Made by a program: the position numbers and the translations under genes
Source: Artemisia argyi
Taxonomy: Eukaryota; Streptophyta; Magnoliopsida; Asterales; Asteraceae
Assembly: GCA_030686995.1 (NCBI GenBank)
Contig: CM060680.1
Span: forward strand, 77,388,616-77,452,615
Reading direction: 5' to 3'
DNA length: 64,000 nucleotides
Notes under the pieces: model-generated
The model's input: the letters and a program-made list of their open reading frames with translations, nothing else
The model's database searches: none
Told to the model about the DNA's origin: nothing
Shown here: positions 33,658 through 48,930 of the stretch, in pieces
Position numbering within the stretch: position 1 is the first letter of the stretch
Layout of the letters: each line of letters begins with the position of its first letter

Positions 33658-34575
33658 CTAACGTTGGTTGGGAGGTTGTTGTAGTTCGGTCGGATTATTA
33701 TTTCCGCGTGTTGCTAACACGTCTACACTTTCATTTGGACGGTATTCTTTGACATCCTTTTGGTATAGCCTTTGTTGTATGGAACTCATTTGAGTTTGCA
33801 TTCCACACAAATCATTCTTAAGTTGATACCTATCAAAGTTTGCAACATCTAACCGGATTTCTGCGGTATTTAGGCGGTGAAGTAGTTTATGAATTTGTAC
33901 CGCATCCTGTTCTTGGGCCCTCTCAACCAAAGTGAGTCTATCCTTGACGTTATCCAAGCCAGTCAAAGGATTTAAGACTACTTCCCCAACATGAGTCGAG
34001 TCACTCTTCACGTAGCTCATGTCAAGCTTAAACCAATATAGGTCGTCTCGAGCATTCATGACATCCATTCTGGCAGAATTTACCTTGGATATATAGTCGT
34101 TCATTTGACTTGCCATATTTTGAACTTTGAGTTGGGTTAGGTTGAGAGCTTGTTTCAAAGAGTAGATTTCGTATTGAGCTGAGTTCACGAACATATGTGT
34201 AGATGTAGATGTTCCGCCGGTTTGGTAAGTAGACTTCGGAACTTGAGCTGGAGTGGTACGGTTAGATTCGGATGAAATTGGTGAAACAGGAGGTGGAGAT
34301 GTTAATGGTGATAGATGTGGCACCACTATTTGTTCCTCCGCTTCCTCATCGATGCCTTCGATGTCAACATCCATTTCAGGATCCTCTTCGTAATCATCGA
34401 TGTTTATGTCCATATCCATTTCAGGATCTTCGTCCGAATCTACATCTAGATCCTCATAAGGTTCTTCCTCATCGTCGTAGTCAATTGCTTCAAAGTAAGG
34501 ATCATTAGGTCCGGGAAGAATTGGTAAATACTCAGGCATAGCAGGAAGATGATCGGGAGATGGAGGTGCGGACAT
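33658..34575 (-). CDS. Extra ORF upstream of gag in the Tekay element, function unknown
   Basis: 305 residues, same strand as gag, between the primer site and gag. Residues 1-35 are Pro-rich (MSAPPSPDHLPAMPEYLPI). Residues about 36-85 are intensely acidic with a repeat (EDPEMDMDINIDDYEEDPEMDVD). About 90-130 are Ser/Thr/Pro-rich. About 135-290 are helical with coiled-coil heptads (YSLKQALNLTQLKVQNMASQ; DRLTLVERAQEQDAVQ). No enzymatic motif. The frame is free of stops over 918 nt inside a decaying genome, which suggests either recent insertion or selection. A separate internal ribosome entry or spliced RNA would be needed for both this and gag to be made. I do not recognise a named family. Confidence 0.7.
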   Translation of the reverse strand: MSAPPSPDHLPAMPEYLPILPGPNDPYFEAIDYDDEEEPYEDLDVDSDEDPEMDMDINIDDYEEDPEMDVDIEGIDEEAEEQIVVPHLSPLTSPPPVSPISSESNRTTPAQVPKSTYQTGGTSTSTHMFVNSAQYEIYSLKQALNLTQLKVQNMASQMNDYISKVNSARMDVMNARDDLYWFKLDMSYVKSDSTHVGEVVLNPLTGLDNVKDRLTLVERAQEQDAVQIHKLLHRLNTAEIRLDVANFDRYQLKNDLCGMQTQMSSIQQRLYQKDVKEYRPNESVDVLATRGNNNPTELQQPPNQR

Positions 34576-34809
34576 GATGTCTACAATTAGTATTTCGATG
34601 TCAAAAATAAATCAAATGCTTATAGAAAATGCTCAAACTATGGCAATGTGCATATAACAATATACAAATATGTTCATGTAGCATAACATGTGTAATAAGT
34701 CCATAATCTTCTGGAGGATGGAAGGCACGAAGAGCGGAAGGCTATAAAAATGTTTTTGCTTGTTATAGTAGTTATAGTTTAGGTCTCACTTAGACCCGTT
34801 TCTCTATAA

Positions 34810-34828
34810 CCATGGCTCTGATACCAAT
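34810..34828 (-). promoter_or_regulatory. Primer-binding site of Tekay element (tRNA-Met)
   Basis: Minus-strand TGGTATCAGAGCCATGG shortly after the 5' LTR end at 34830. Confidence 0.93.
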
Positions 34829-34829
34829 C

Positions 34830-37800
34830 TGTAACACCCCCAATTCATGATGCAGCGGAATTCAACTTGGGTGTTACTCGACGGCACAACAGTCATAATA
34901 ATAGAAAACGATCTCTAACCGAGTCGTAATAAAAAGAGTTGTCATTCATATTATTCAAATATATCAGAGTTTACATAGTAAGGTCCCAAAAAGTTCCATG
35001 TTTCAAAATACATCAATATAAAGTCTTTGATGTTTTTATCGAATGACATAATAGTTTATAGCCTTCTTCCTTCGGTACGTGCCCTTCCGCTCCAATCTTG
35101 ATTATCATGGACCTGAAATACATGCTTAAGAGGTCAACACAAAGGTTGAGTGATATTCATAGAGTTTGTCTAACGGTTGAACACAATATGTTGGTAGTAA
35201 TGAGTTAATTAGACTCATACTTATGCTAGAAAACAAAACAGTTATTATTATGTACTAAGCTCATGCAACCAAGACGTTAACGGGTACCAATATCAATCGG
35301 CGGTTTTGTTGCCCCGGTAAGTACTTTGCCGTCATACTTAATGTTCAAATATAGTGCATTCGTTTGAACTAATCTGCTCAAATAAATGGGATTCGTCAAT
35401 CCCAATAGGCCTATTCACAATACTCGCACTCACTAATACTAGTGATTAAATGGTTCATGATAGGGGCCTAGGATTGGCAAGGTAGGTACTTAGTAATAAT
35501 AAAACAATCAGGCAGCATACAGTTTCAAAGCATTGTGTTCGGTTTAAAAGTAGCATGTATTCCCCCCAAGGGTTTGTAAAACATTGAAGTAATGTAAAGT
35601 GGGGCTATGAACTCACCTTAAGTAGGATAGCAAGTAATGAAGGTGATGGTTGGATCGTGTAGGTTTCTACGAGCAACCTATAATAGAATATTGCGACTTA
35701 GGATTTGAGTAAAGAATATAACGGAGTACCTATATATATATCTTGCATTTAGTCCATGATGTGGTATGATGTATATTGTAAGTCCTTGAAAGAAAAGATT
35801 CATGAACATGTATGTTTTGTATATCGTTTACTACCGTTCGGGCCGACATAATTCAGAAGTCATGTTAGTAAGCGTTCGAGGAGCCAGGACACTTTAACTC
35901 GTAAATCCACAACTCATCTCGACGGCTTACATAATGAACTCCTCACATGAGGCTCCCTACTATTGTAGTAGTTGATAAAATATATAGATATAAGTTTTGA
36001 TCCGAAAAGTTACATGTCCGATATTTGAATAAACTTAGGAAAGTTTATTAGTACATGAAGATTGTTATTAGGGGTAGTTTCATAAGTCTTGTATGACCAT
36101 TTTCTCTTGGTAATACCTCATGGTTCCCTTTTAAGTGAAGTAGATCCAAATTGCTTGTTCAAGTTATCGCTTAATTCATTGTTTCATGTTTACGCCTATG
36201 TAAGTTGGTATGGTCATTTCGTCATGGCCTAGCCATGACCTTTGGTCCTTGTTCCAAGGTCATGAGACACAACCTTGGCTCTAGCCATGGTGGTGGTCTT
36301 GATTATAGGTCATAAGACCTCTTGTTCCTTTTAGAATATAACCATAATCTAGTGTCTTATAAATATGTAAATAGCTGTTAAGAAACTGAGAAATTTCTCA
36401 CTCCGAAAGCGTTTTCAAGGCTCGAGCTTCTTTATATCTAAACGAAAATGTGATTCCGGACAACTTTCGTGTTTTAACTTTTTCATGAATCGGACCAGAA
36501 AGGCCTCTTTTTGCGTGTTTTATATTCTGTCACAGAAACATTTTAGGCAGTTTTGCCAGAAATCTTTGGTAACTTCAAATCGCCATAACTTTTGACTCGT
36601 TTACTCTTTTTAGGTGGTTCAAATTGCTATAGTTTCCTTGTTAAGTCCTCTAATGTAATATGTAATAATCCAATATCATAATTTTTCCATTTTGATCAGG
36701 TCATACCAAGAAAGTCAATAGTTTGCTTGTTTTAGTAACTTATCTTAACAATCAATCACAACAACATGTTTTAGTCATTTTTATACACCATGGACATTCA
36801 TACAAGACATAATATAGCAAGAATAACATGTAAATGATATGAACATGATAAATTAACAAGAAGCATGTTAAGTTTAGGCTTACAACTTTTGGCTTTCTAA
36901 TAAAGAAAGGAAGTAACAAGTAAGGAAATGGACTTTGATAGACTTGCTTCAACCCTTTTCACTTCATGCAATCTTTCTACCCTTGGTATTCTTGAAAGAG
37001 ATGTAATGAAAGTTGAGGTGAATTGAGTGGATTTAAACTCAAGAGAAATCACCAAGTATATTAGGGTTTGGAAGTGTTTGATGAATGATAACCTAACTAG
37101 GGTTTCTATCTTGAAGAATCACTTGAACCTTGCTAGAACTTTGAAGGAAATAAGCTAAGTATAAGGTGTTGTGGTGTGTGGTGATGGACGGCACAAGAGG
37201 GAGGGGAGGGGGTATTTATAGGTCCATGAGGAGGTTACATTTCATGACTAGTCAAAGCTTTCTTAACAAGCTTCAACACATGTAACTCATCCAAGATCAC
37301 TTAGCCTAGGATCAAGCCACACCAAGGGTGACTCCCCCCCCCTAATGGCGGTTCATAAGGCTAGGGGGAGGTGAGGTGTGCATTGGATGATAATATCTAG
37401 ATATTTGGTTAGTTTTGACTCCGGGAAATGCCAACCATAAATGATTAGGCCTCAAAACGTAAAACCGGGTGTCGTAAAATTATGAAACTTGAAAGTATTG
37501 ATAAACATGTCCATATGTCCCATAATAAAATATAAAATGAGTGGTAGGTTCCATTTGGGTGGTAAAACCCTGCTAAAACTGGAAACACGGGTCTAAAACG
37601 CGTAATACGTAAAATGTACGAATATTGCGTAAAATTGAGAAAAGTAAAATGTTACTTTTCTAATATGATATAAATGATTTAAAATGACTTATAATGTCTA
37701 GACTGGGCTCAGTCTAGTGTCGGTTGGTATTAAATGTTTTTTAGACATCAAGCCGTAAGCCTAAAAATCACGAAATGACTTATAACATCAAGGGATGATT

Positions 37801-38288
37801 TTTGGTCAATGGAGGAGGGAAAAATATGTTGACTTATTCTAATAAGTTGAAAACTCAAATCATCTTAGAAACACGGTGCAGGTATAGGCTAGGGTTACGG
37901 CTGAGTAAAAACGCTTAAAACTGAAAATTCCAGTTTTTTCACGGCCGAGGTTTATTCTGGTCATATTTTTCTCAGTCATGATTTATTCTCAAATAAATCA
38001 TGAGTGTGTCAAACATTTTTCTGATGCGGGGTCACTTAACGTGGTCGAGTTTCGTTGTGCGTAGAATTTCTGAATGACGTTTTACCCTAAAACGTGTAAT
38101 TCCTTAATAACTTTCACGAAAATGATCTGACGAATGTCAAACATTTAATTTGCCATGGAAATGATTTATCACTCGAGAATATGAAATAAAAATCAACTTT
38201 CGGGAAAATTTTGGAAAGAAATGAATAGTAAAAGTGAATAGTAAATTTTCCGGGAATAGTAATTAACCTGAAATTGCGAATTGTTACA
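34830..38288 (-). repeat. 5' LTR of Tekay element
   Basis: 3459 bp, direct repeat of 25168-28633. TATA box CCTATAAATA on the minus strand at 37213-37222. One visible indel is a longer C run near 37332 and another a missing short GAATAGTAACAT unit near 38222. Confidence 0.93.
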
Positions 38289-38293
38289 GCTAT

Positions 38294-40882
<2,589 letters not shown>

Positions 40883-43800
40883 CCACCTGCACTTGAACTT
40901 TACTTGTCCTCAAGTAAACTTTTAGATTGAACATAATGAAAATGTATCCTTGATAGAATGTTTTTACATTTAAGCACTTATTCGTTTTATCATAATTGCA
41001 CGGCCAAACACTTAACCAATTAGAAACAAAATATATGTTTAACAAAAGCAAATCTAATCGTTTAACTGTCCGAACGTGACGAATATTCCATCATATGCTT
41101 GACAAGGATACGCATCTCCCCACTAAAGCTAAGGAGTAACAAGTATAAAGTGGTAAAAAGTGTTTTTTTTTTTTTTTTTTTGGTTTATGGGTTAAACCTA
41201 GCTTTGCTTGAACATCTCCTGCATAAACTTAGTAGATCGCTGGCACAAGTCCTTGACGCCTCAAACAACGGATGGTCACTAATGTGTTTCTTAGATTGCT
41301 GGCGCGTTATTTACATAACGGATGGTCACCAAGTCACACACTAGATCGCTGGCGCGCTATTTGATTAATCTAATACTCGGATGGTCACTACCTTATTCAC
41401 ACATTTAACATTTTTGCTCGGCCATTACCATATCCGGATGCTCGAAAGCTAACAACGGATATAATAATACGGCTGGGTATGGATAACATTTAGAATATAA
41501 ATTGGTGTAAAATAAAAAATACATAACAAGAAACAAATAGATTAAGTCCTAAGTGTGGTTAGAATACCTCTCTACCATCCCATGAATAGGACTCATATCA
41601 TTGAATAACTCACGCTTTGACTTTTTTGTAACTCCGCTTTAGGTAGACACGAATTATACTCAATAAAATCATCATAAGTTGGCGTTCCCATAACGGCCAA
41701 CTCCCTTTCGATCCATAAATATAATACAACAATAGTGGTGATATCAGCCACTTAATACAAAACTTTACAATGTTGGTTTAAAACAAACTTCCAACTGCTT
41801 CTTTCTTTTTCTTTTCTCATTTTTTTGATTTTTTTTCAAACATAAATATAAAATAACTAATGGTGTAAAATTTCACCACAAATAATTCTGGATAATTTTT
41901 CTTTACTTTTCAGGCTTTCAGACATAATATAATAGTGAAAGTAGTGAACACACGAAAAACTGATTAAAAATATACAATATGTACTTTTACTCCAATTGCA
42001 TTGTGCAATTTCCTGACCTAACCAAAGATAATGAATTTATGACATGTAACACAAGGAAACACACTTTGCCTAAGCAACTAACCACGGACTTAAATCTACA
42101 GGGTATACTAAGGTGTAAGGTGTAACAAAAAACATAATAACAAAGGTGTATAAAACCTAAAGGAATGACTCTGCGGGTTTTTCTTAGGGTATCTTACTCT
42201 AAAAATGAGAGTAACAAAGGGTTTATATGGGGGTTAACTAACCAGTGTAGTTGGTTAATAGCACATGACATATGTAGGCTTTTTGGTGTAATCATAGAAT
42301 TTACCAATTTAGACAAGTGATAACGTCAAATTTACCCATGATTTAAGTGTTAATTTCCCCTTAATTGCTCATCTGTTCTATTCATATGTAGGATATATAC
42401 TCTTATTTGTTTATATTCTGGTTTCAGGGCAAAGATGAGCAAAAGAACGAAGAAACGCGGAAATGGAAGGACTTAAGTGAAAATACATGAAAAATATGGA
42501 TTCTGCATTAACTACGGCGTAGAGGTTCATCTACTTACGCCGTAGCAAAGATTTATGAAGACTACGCTGTAGCTCACTCCATGACTACGACGTAGAGATA
42601 TACTAAAGGGCACTATGGAGTAGCAACTCTCCACCTACGGCGTAGACTCTAATTTGAGGCAGTAAAGAACTCACGAGGCCAAAGAAGAAGTTATGGCATA
42701 GTTACCCTAGCAACTACGCCGTAGAAGCATCCAATGAAGAAACTACGCCCGTAGCACTTGATCAAGCTACGGCGTAGTCCAGATTTACAAAGGCTACGAC
42801 GTAGCAACTCAATCAGCTACGCCGTAGCAAAGTCGGGCCTATAAATACCAGCCCTAATTCTGAGTTTATTTATTCACTTTTCACCACACAGAAGCTGGGA
42901 GAGACTCAGGGAGCAGGAGGAACGAAGTTCTAGCCACATAAAAGTTATTTCCAAGGGAGGATTCACACACCAATCATAAGTTTATCGTTTCCTTTGTCTT
43001 GTATTCGATTCATGTTTACATTTGTATTAATTCAACATTGTTTTACTGTAATTAAGAATATGAGTGGCTAAAAACCTCTTGGTGTTAGCCTAGTTATGAA
43101 ATTGTTGTTGTTATGATTCAGTTTTCAACGCATCTATCGTCTTTTGTTTGTATACTTTCATGGCGAGTCTTAGGACACTCTAGTTCTAGTAGTGTTGAGC
43201 ATTGGTAGTTTCTTGGAGGCTTGGGGAATTAACGCTAGGAACCAAGCCGATAGGGATGTGACTTGGTGATAGCAATATCACCATACATGTGCGAATTAAC
43301 CCTAGGACCAACTACCGATGCGATACGCTTAAAGGAGTTAGAGGGGGTGTAAGATCTGACCATGCCGCATCCAGCTAGATATGTCCATGTTAGTAGAGGT
43401 ACTTAATGACTCTTACATCTTCGTAGGTTCACTCCGCCCGATGAACCTTTGGCTTTACAATAGTCAGGGATAGGACAAGGTGTAAGATAGATTTAGGTGA
43501 TTTAACCCTCTGATCCTGAATGAATATAACCCCCAGATGATATGATAGGATGCACTTATAGAAAACTAATCATAATAATAACAAGAGTAGTAATTAGGTT
43601 AGCACTATCTCTCTTTATTGACTTCCTTCTATTTACTTATTTGCTTTGTCATTTACATTTCCTAGTTAACCAATCTTTTCAATCATAAAACCCCTTTTAC
43701 ACGTGATACTAAACTTAGATAAACTCCACACACATAGCTCTTGGGACGACTTCGACTTTACCATCTAGCTATACCTCACACGACCCGGTACACTGCCCGA

Positions 43801-44744
43801 TAGTGCATTAGGTAGACGTTAGGATGAGACACTTTATAAATACTAAAACCTGATCGGTAAAACCTGCATCAACAAGTCACTCTAATTATAAAAATAATAC
43901 TCATTATGGTGGTCTCGAATAGTATACAAGTCAAGTTCTAAAGTTTATAAGTCATCGGTACACTCATAGATTTGTGAATTTTGATAAACTCAAATCACAA
44001 TTTTAGAAAATAAAGTCTTGTGTGCAGCTATGCAACTTAGATTAAACAAAAACATGCTAAAAAAAATTTAATTTTGATATTTTAAGCGCAAATTAAAGCA
44101 TATTCTTGAAAAATAAGGACAAATAAGTGTTCTAATTCTCCATCCCCCCACTTAAGTTAAACAACAACTTCGTTGTTTATTGAAATTAAAAAAACAGGAA
44201 TTTAAAAAGAATTGGAACTGAAGAACTCCCATGATATTTGCTCGGTTTGATCCTCCGTTATGCATTTGCGTGCAATAATTTCTATTGATGTTACGCTTTT
44301 GGCTTTTCATTATTCTGGTATCCACAGAAAGTGTAGAAAAATATAAATACCACCAATTATACACCTGAGTTTAAGAAGATCGATACTTGTACAAAATATA
44401 TTAGTGGTTATAAAAAAAATAAAAATAAAATTGTAAATCATCAGGTCAGTCGATGCGCCGCATCTTATGGAAGAAGATGCGTCGTATCGAGCCTGGAATT
44501 GGTATGGGTCAGAAAATTAGATGCGTCGCATCCTTAACCAGGGATGCGGCACATTAAATAAATTGACAGAAGGTTTAAAGTTCAAAAAATAAAATGCAGA
44601 AAAAGTAAAAACAGATATGACCTGTGCAGTAGATACGCCGCATCTATTGATGGAAATACGCCACATCTGCTACAGGTCTGACAGACTCGACAGCAAAAAT
44701 AACAAAGATAAATCCATGTTCCTCTCCTACTTATCATATAAAGA
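40883..44744 (-). other. Athila/Tat-like non-coding internal region (interrupted by a solo LTR)
   Basis: Shares signposts with the internal regions at 2025-4490 and 46469-48930: a stem-loop TTTACTTG-AGGA-CAAGTAAA on the minus strand (40899-40918), CGGATGGTCACT repeats near 41270-41390, a GTCTCGAATAG...CGGTACACTCATAG stretch, and a CCCCCCACTTAAG motif near 44145. At 44452-44680 are GATGCGCCGCATC-type palindromes matching those in the LTR of the large Gypsy element, in the same relative place where the Athila-like element has its internal TGACGCCGTCA pair. No coding sequence; gag and pol would have been to the right and appear deleted up to the primer site. Confidence 0.55.
42318..43871 (+). 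repeat. Solo LTR, CTACGCCGTAG family
   Basis: TGATAACGTCAAAT...CCTGCATCA, 1554 bp, flanked by ACAAG at 42313-42317 and 43872-43876. A single LTR with a matched duplication shows a former full element reduced by LTR-LTR recombination. U3 carries a cluster of CTACGCCGTAG palindromes (perfect copies at 42512, 42635, 42714, 42767, 42817) ending just upstream of a TATA box CCTATAAATA at about 42839. Homologous to 58362-60084. Confidence 0.88.
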
Positions 44745-44762
44745 TAAATCCGGGCGCCAAAA
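44745..44762 (-). promoter_or_regulatory. Primer-site remnant of the large Gypsy element
   Basis: Minus-strand TTGGCGCCCGGATTT follows the 5' LTR end (44766) after 4 nt. The first eight bases fit the tRNA-Asp type and the rest do not, so a deletion probably starts inside the primer site. A 12-bp direct repeat AAAGATAAATCC lies at 44704-44715 and 44740-44751. Confidence 0.6.
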
Positions 44763-45057
44763 ACTTGATGTGTGTGGTATGTCAGTGAAGCATAGATTAA
44801 TTTTACCTAATCAAGTATTAAATTTATATTTAGCCGACTTATTACTAATACACACATTTAACGACCAGTGTACCCGATCAATATGTATATAGTGGTAAGT
44901 TGAGTGTCGAACACTAAGAATGGACTGCAATATCTAGTTGATTTGATCAGTATTTTAATATCTAAGTTAGTTTTACAATCTAATATAATAAAAGGGGGTT
45001 TAGCCTGAGAGACTAGCACAGATTTCAATTAAACAGAAAAGTAAAACTAATGAGAAC

Positions 45058-46468
45058 TGATACGTGGGAATCGCACCAGGCTTTACCTCTCAAGGGATCT
45101 TGAGAAGCTTACAACCCCCACCAGGCAGTGTACCTGATCGTTGTAGTATAGTATAGTGACAAGTACCGGGGGATTGATCGTTCAGCTAGGAATAGTGTCG
45201 CTAGGATTAGAAAACCTAAATACTAGTTCTAGAGATGAGAGATGATTATTTTTGTATTTTTATAATTTTTTAGAAAGCAAGTAAAAATCTCGGGTTTGAA
45301 GAATTTGGGCGGAATTAGTTGCTAGTCAACTAACCCAATACTAAAGATGCAATCAAAATAAAATACTAGAAATAAAAATAAACTAAATTAACTAAGGTTG
45401 TGAGCAATAAGTGGAGAAATTGTATTTACTTAGATTTCACTACTCCCTAGATATCTTTTACACGTTAATTAATTGTTATAGTTGCGTGGATGACGGATTG
45501 TATTCCTTAATACCATTCATGGGGTGGCGCACTTAATTCCCCAATCCTATGAGTGCCTACTTCACTCCTATGTCGAGCCGGCTAAGAAGCTCCTAACATG
45601 AGATCATTAGAATTTACTCATGCATTAAATACAACCAATAAAACCTAGTGCACGTCAGTTCATGTTTCCTAGGACGTTCAAGCATGTTACCATTTGGAGA
45701 TCTGCCAGTTTTCTTAAGCCTAACATCGAAATCATTCATCCAATACAACCATAAACAAGTAATCAACACATAATTAACATCTAGGTTTCATTAGATCTAA
45801 GCAAACACAAGATAGATCTAGCCTAGCATGATGGAATTAAGACAAGAACAAGATATAGACAACCAACACATAGACATATTGATTGAATTAAAAGAATACT
45901 TATCTCAATTACACATGAAAGGGTTCAAGGGCTGAAAACCCTTGAAAAACCTGTAAAATTCGTACTAGGTTCGGCCCTAGGGTTTCTCCAAAACTTCTCT
46001 TTTTTTATGAGTGAAAATTAGAAAACTATATATAGGAAATTGAGGCTGACGGTGTCAAGACCAAATTGGTGACGCCGTCATCTCGCCGCCAAAATACTTC
46101 TCGGACTGCCTTAATCTTCATCTGACGCCGTCATGTGTTATGGTCTTCTAGGCCGTCACGTCTTTTACTCTTGACGCTCTACTTGTGACGCCTTCACGTT
46201 TGTACTGGGCCGTCATGCAAATTACTCTTGACGCCGTCAGGATGTTCTTCTTGACGCCGTCACCTACTGTTCTCAGCAAGGAAAATTAAGACTTTGGCGT
46301 TTTCCTCACTTTTATGCTCCAAAAACGTCCGAATTGCTTCCTTTTCCAGATTTCTCTCCCAAAGTACCTAAAATCACAAAAGGAACGATTTAGGGCAATA
46401 TTTGATCAAATAAATTCAATTCCTGGCTTAAATGACCCCCTAAAAACGGTTCATTTTTCGCCGCATCA
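45058..46468 (-). repeat. 3' LTR of the nested Athila-like element
   Basis: 1411 bp, TGATGCGG...CGTATCA on the minus strand. TATA motif CTATATATAG (minus strand, about 46026-46036). A TGACGCCGTCA cluster lies immediately upstream in U3 (perfect at 46070-46080, 46123-46133, 46229-46239, 46252-46262, with degenerate copies between). Confidence 0.92.
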
Positions 46469-47042
46469 TATACCCTTACACTTGAGATTTGCTTGTCCTC
46501 AAGCAAATGCGCTTTTATTCTAATCAAAATACAAGTTAGGGGTCATTTAACACTAATATAAAAGTAATTACAACAAATAATCGTTCCACTAAAGACCAAT
46601 AGACAAGCACGGAGGTCATACACTAGCACCTCACAAATAGTGTTTAGATACTCACATCTCTCGGGTGTAATAAAGTATAAATTACAATATGGAAACGGAA
46701 GATATCTCTCACTACCTGTCATAGCAAAATAGATTACCATAGGCTTGGGAAAGGATCAAACCTCCACCACATGGCGTAAGCACCTAGGATAAACTATCAG
46801 AGAGGTCTTTTAAAGGGTTGTAACGTTAGGTGTAGGGATATGAAATACACGGTTTTGTTGGATAAAGGAAGTTTTTACTGGTGGCGAGTTAACAATCTTG
46901 GTCAATTACATGTACAATATGGCGTTGCTAAGCCAAGACTAGACTCGACTTAAGCTAATAAATGAAAAATAACAAAAACATAAAATAAACATAGAATGAA
47001 ACGGGATGGTAGTCCGTATGTTTTTTTCTCTTTTCTTTTTTC

Positions 47043-47079
<37 letters not shown>

Positions 47080-48930
47080 ATACACTCTTACCATACCATC
47101 CAAAATAATACATCATAGGGAATAAATGTTCCCCTTACACTTGAAACTTTACATACTTTACAATAAACTAATCTAAGGACTCGAATTAAGAAAATCAAAA
47201 CACTTGGAGTACTTTTAAGATTAACGTACATATGGGGGTAATATATGATGTTCTTCCCCATTACTCCATAAAATAAGTACTTTACCCATGAGTCCCAATT
47301 GTCCTAAAACAATATGTACAAGGATATGACTCGACTTAGCAACCATGTAATCAATTAGATAGTTAACTTAGGGTTTAACAAATAACAATAATGCACTAAA
47401 AATGAGCGCATACACGGAAGGCTAAGGCGATTTGGGTGTACATTTAAGTTGGGTGTAACAAGTTCTTCCTTTAAGTAAGATGCTTAAAGTTAGAAACGAA
47501 AAGATAGGCTCGGAGGGGTGTACTAGGGGTTTCGTGTACTAAAAATGAGTACAACGCTAAGGGTGTGGAATAATTAGTTGACTTAACTTGCCAAGTAATA
47601 TGACTTAAATGGTCAAGTAATTATGATACGGGTTTAACATAAGGGTGATCCTAATGCCTCTTATCATGTAGTAAATCCTACCACACGAATGTAGTCTCAC
47701 TAGCGGTCTCGGGATGCATCACTAACGCAAGTTCTAGAATCTAAATGCTATCGGTACACTCATAAGCACTAATAGTAAATGTTTTTCCTATCAAATCTAA
47801 AGGCGAACCTCACATATTTGGGTGGAAAATTTTTCTGAATAGTACGGTTATGTGCTAGTCATACAATCTCCTATCCATGAGACGCTTGCTATGGCTAAAG
47901 TTTCACTCCTAAATGTTGTAAAAAATTTTAAATTTGGCGCTAAAATTGCACTAACAAGTATTTCTCATAGTTTTATTACACATCTACCATTAAACAAAAC
48001 AAACTCAAGCGAAAGTGTACATGTAAGGTATCATCATTTTACCCTCCCCTTACACTTAAGATGAACATTGTCCCCAATGTTCAAGTAAAGAATGTAAAAG
48101 TTAAATAAGTAAAACAAATGAAATCAAATACTCCCCTAATTCGCTCGGTATGGATAATAAGGTGGCCAGGTTAAATCTTCCTCCAAGAAAATGAACAATC
48201 AAAGCTTCCCTTCCAGAATATAAATCATCTTCTTGTCATACATAACCTGTAAATCCTGAGAAAACAAACAAGACAACCTCGCGTAAAATCGGCGGCAATC
48301 TATATAAGTTACTAAATCCTAGAAAACAAAGTAAGATATAATGCTTGTGGAATGAAGTTTGCAGATTTCCTGGAGATTATAAAACTTAATAATTCACAAA
48401 AACCATAAGACTCCGTTAGAAAAACAAAACCGGTAAAATTTCCAGATTTTTACACGTGACGCCGTCAAGAGTAATCTCGTGACGCCGTCAGAAGTGATCT
48501 GCAGAAATTCTTATGTTAAGTTTCCGAAAAATTTCTGGAAAAACTTGGTCCTACTTCCTGGAAAATCCTGCAAAACTTCATTATGACTCAATACAAGCAT
48601 TTGACTCTAACAAATACGAATATACATGTTCATTTAATATTGTGGAGAATCATGATCGGTTTGTTTCTTGAAAACATATTTGGGGTTTCCCCTTACACTT
48701 ATCTTTTGCAAAAATACTTTTAGGTGGAGTTAAGAATAGGCCAAAACAACAAAGTAAAGTATTTCCACTATTTAATTGAGAAACATGATCTACCAACAAT
48801 AAAAATAAAGCATGCATACGGAAGCAAATAACAAACAAACAAAATAAAATCACACAAAACATGGGTTGCCTCCCAAGAAGCGCTTTTCTTTATTTACGAG
48901 TCTTGTAGCTAGACTCAAGGTCATGGGTTA
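46469..48930 (-). other. Non-coding 3' internal region of the nested Athila-like element
   Basis: Signposts: stem-loop TTTGCTTG-AGGA-CAAGCAAA (minus, 46488-46507), purine-rich CAAGTGTAAGGGTATA abutting the LTR, poly(T) at about 47048-47077, two further TGACGCCGTCA palindromes at 48457-48467 and 48480-48490, and the GGGTTGCCTCCCAAGAAGCGC box at 48863-48883, some 47-68 nt past the ORF1 stop. No gene. Confidence 0.8.

Larger units (their letters stand above)
25168..38288 (-). mobile_element. Tekay/Del-type chromovirus (Ty3/Gypsy), nearly intact
   Basis: Long LTRs (25168-28633 and 34830-38288) with TGTAA...TTACA ends, target duplication GCTAT at 25163-25167 and 38289-38293, tRNA-Met primer site and purine tract in place. 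Lineage assignment rests on 3.46-kb LTRs, domain order gag-PR-RT-RH-IN and a C-terminal chromodomain. LTRs differ by eye at only a few positions per hundred, often fewer, so the insertion is recent relative to its surroundings. One nonsense codon in gag is the only defect I can see. Confidence 0.93.
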
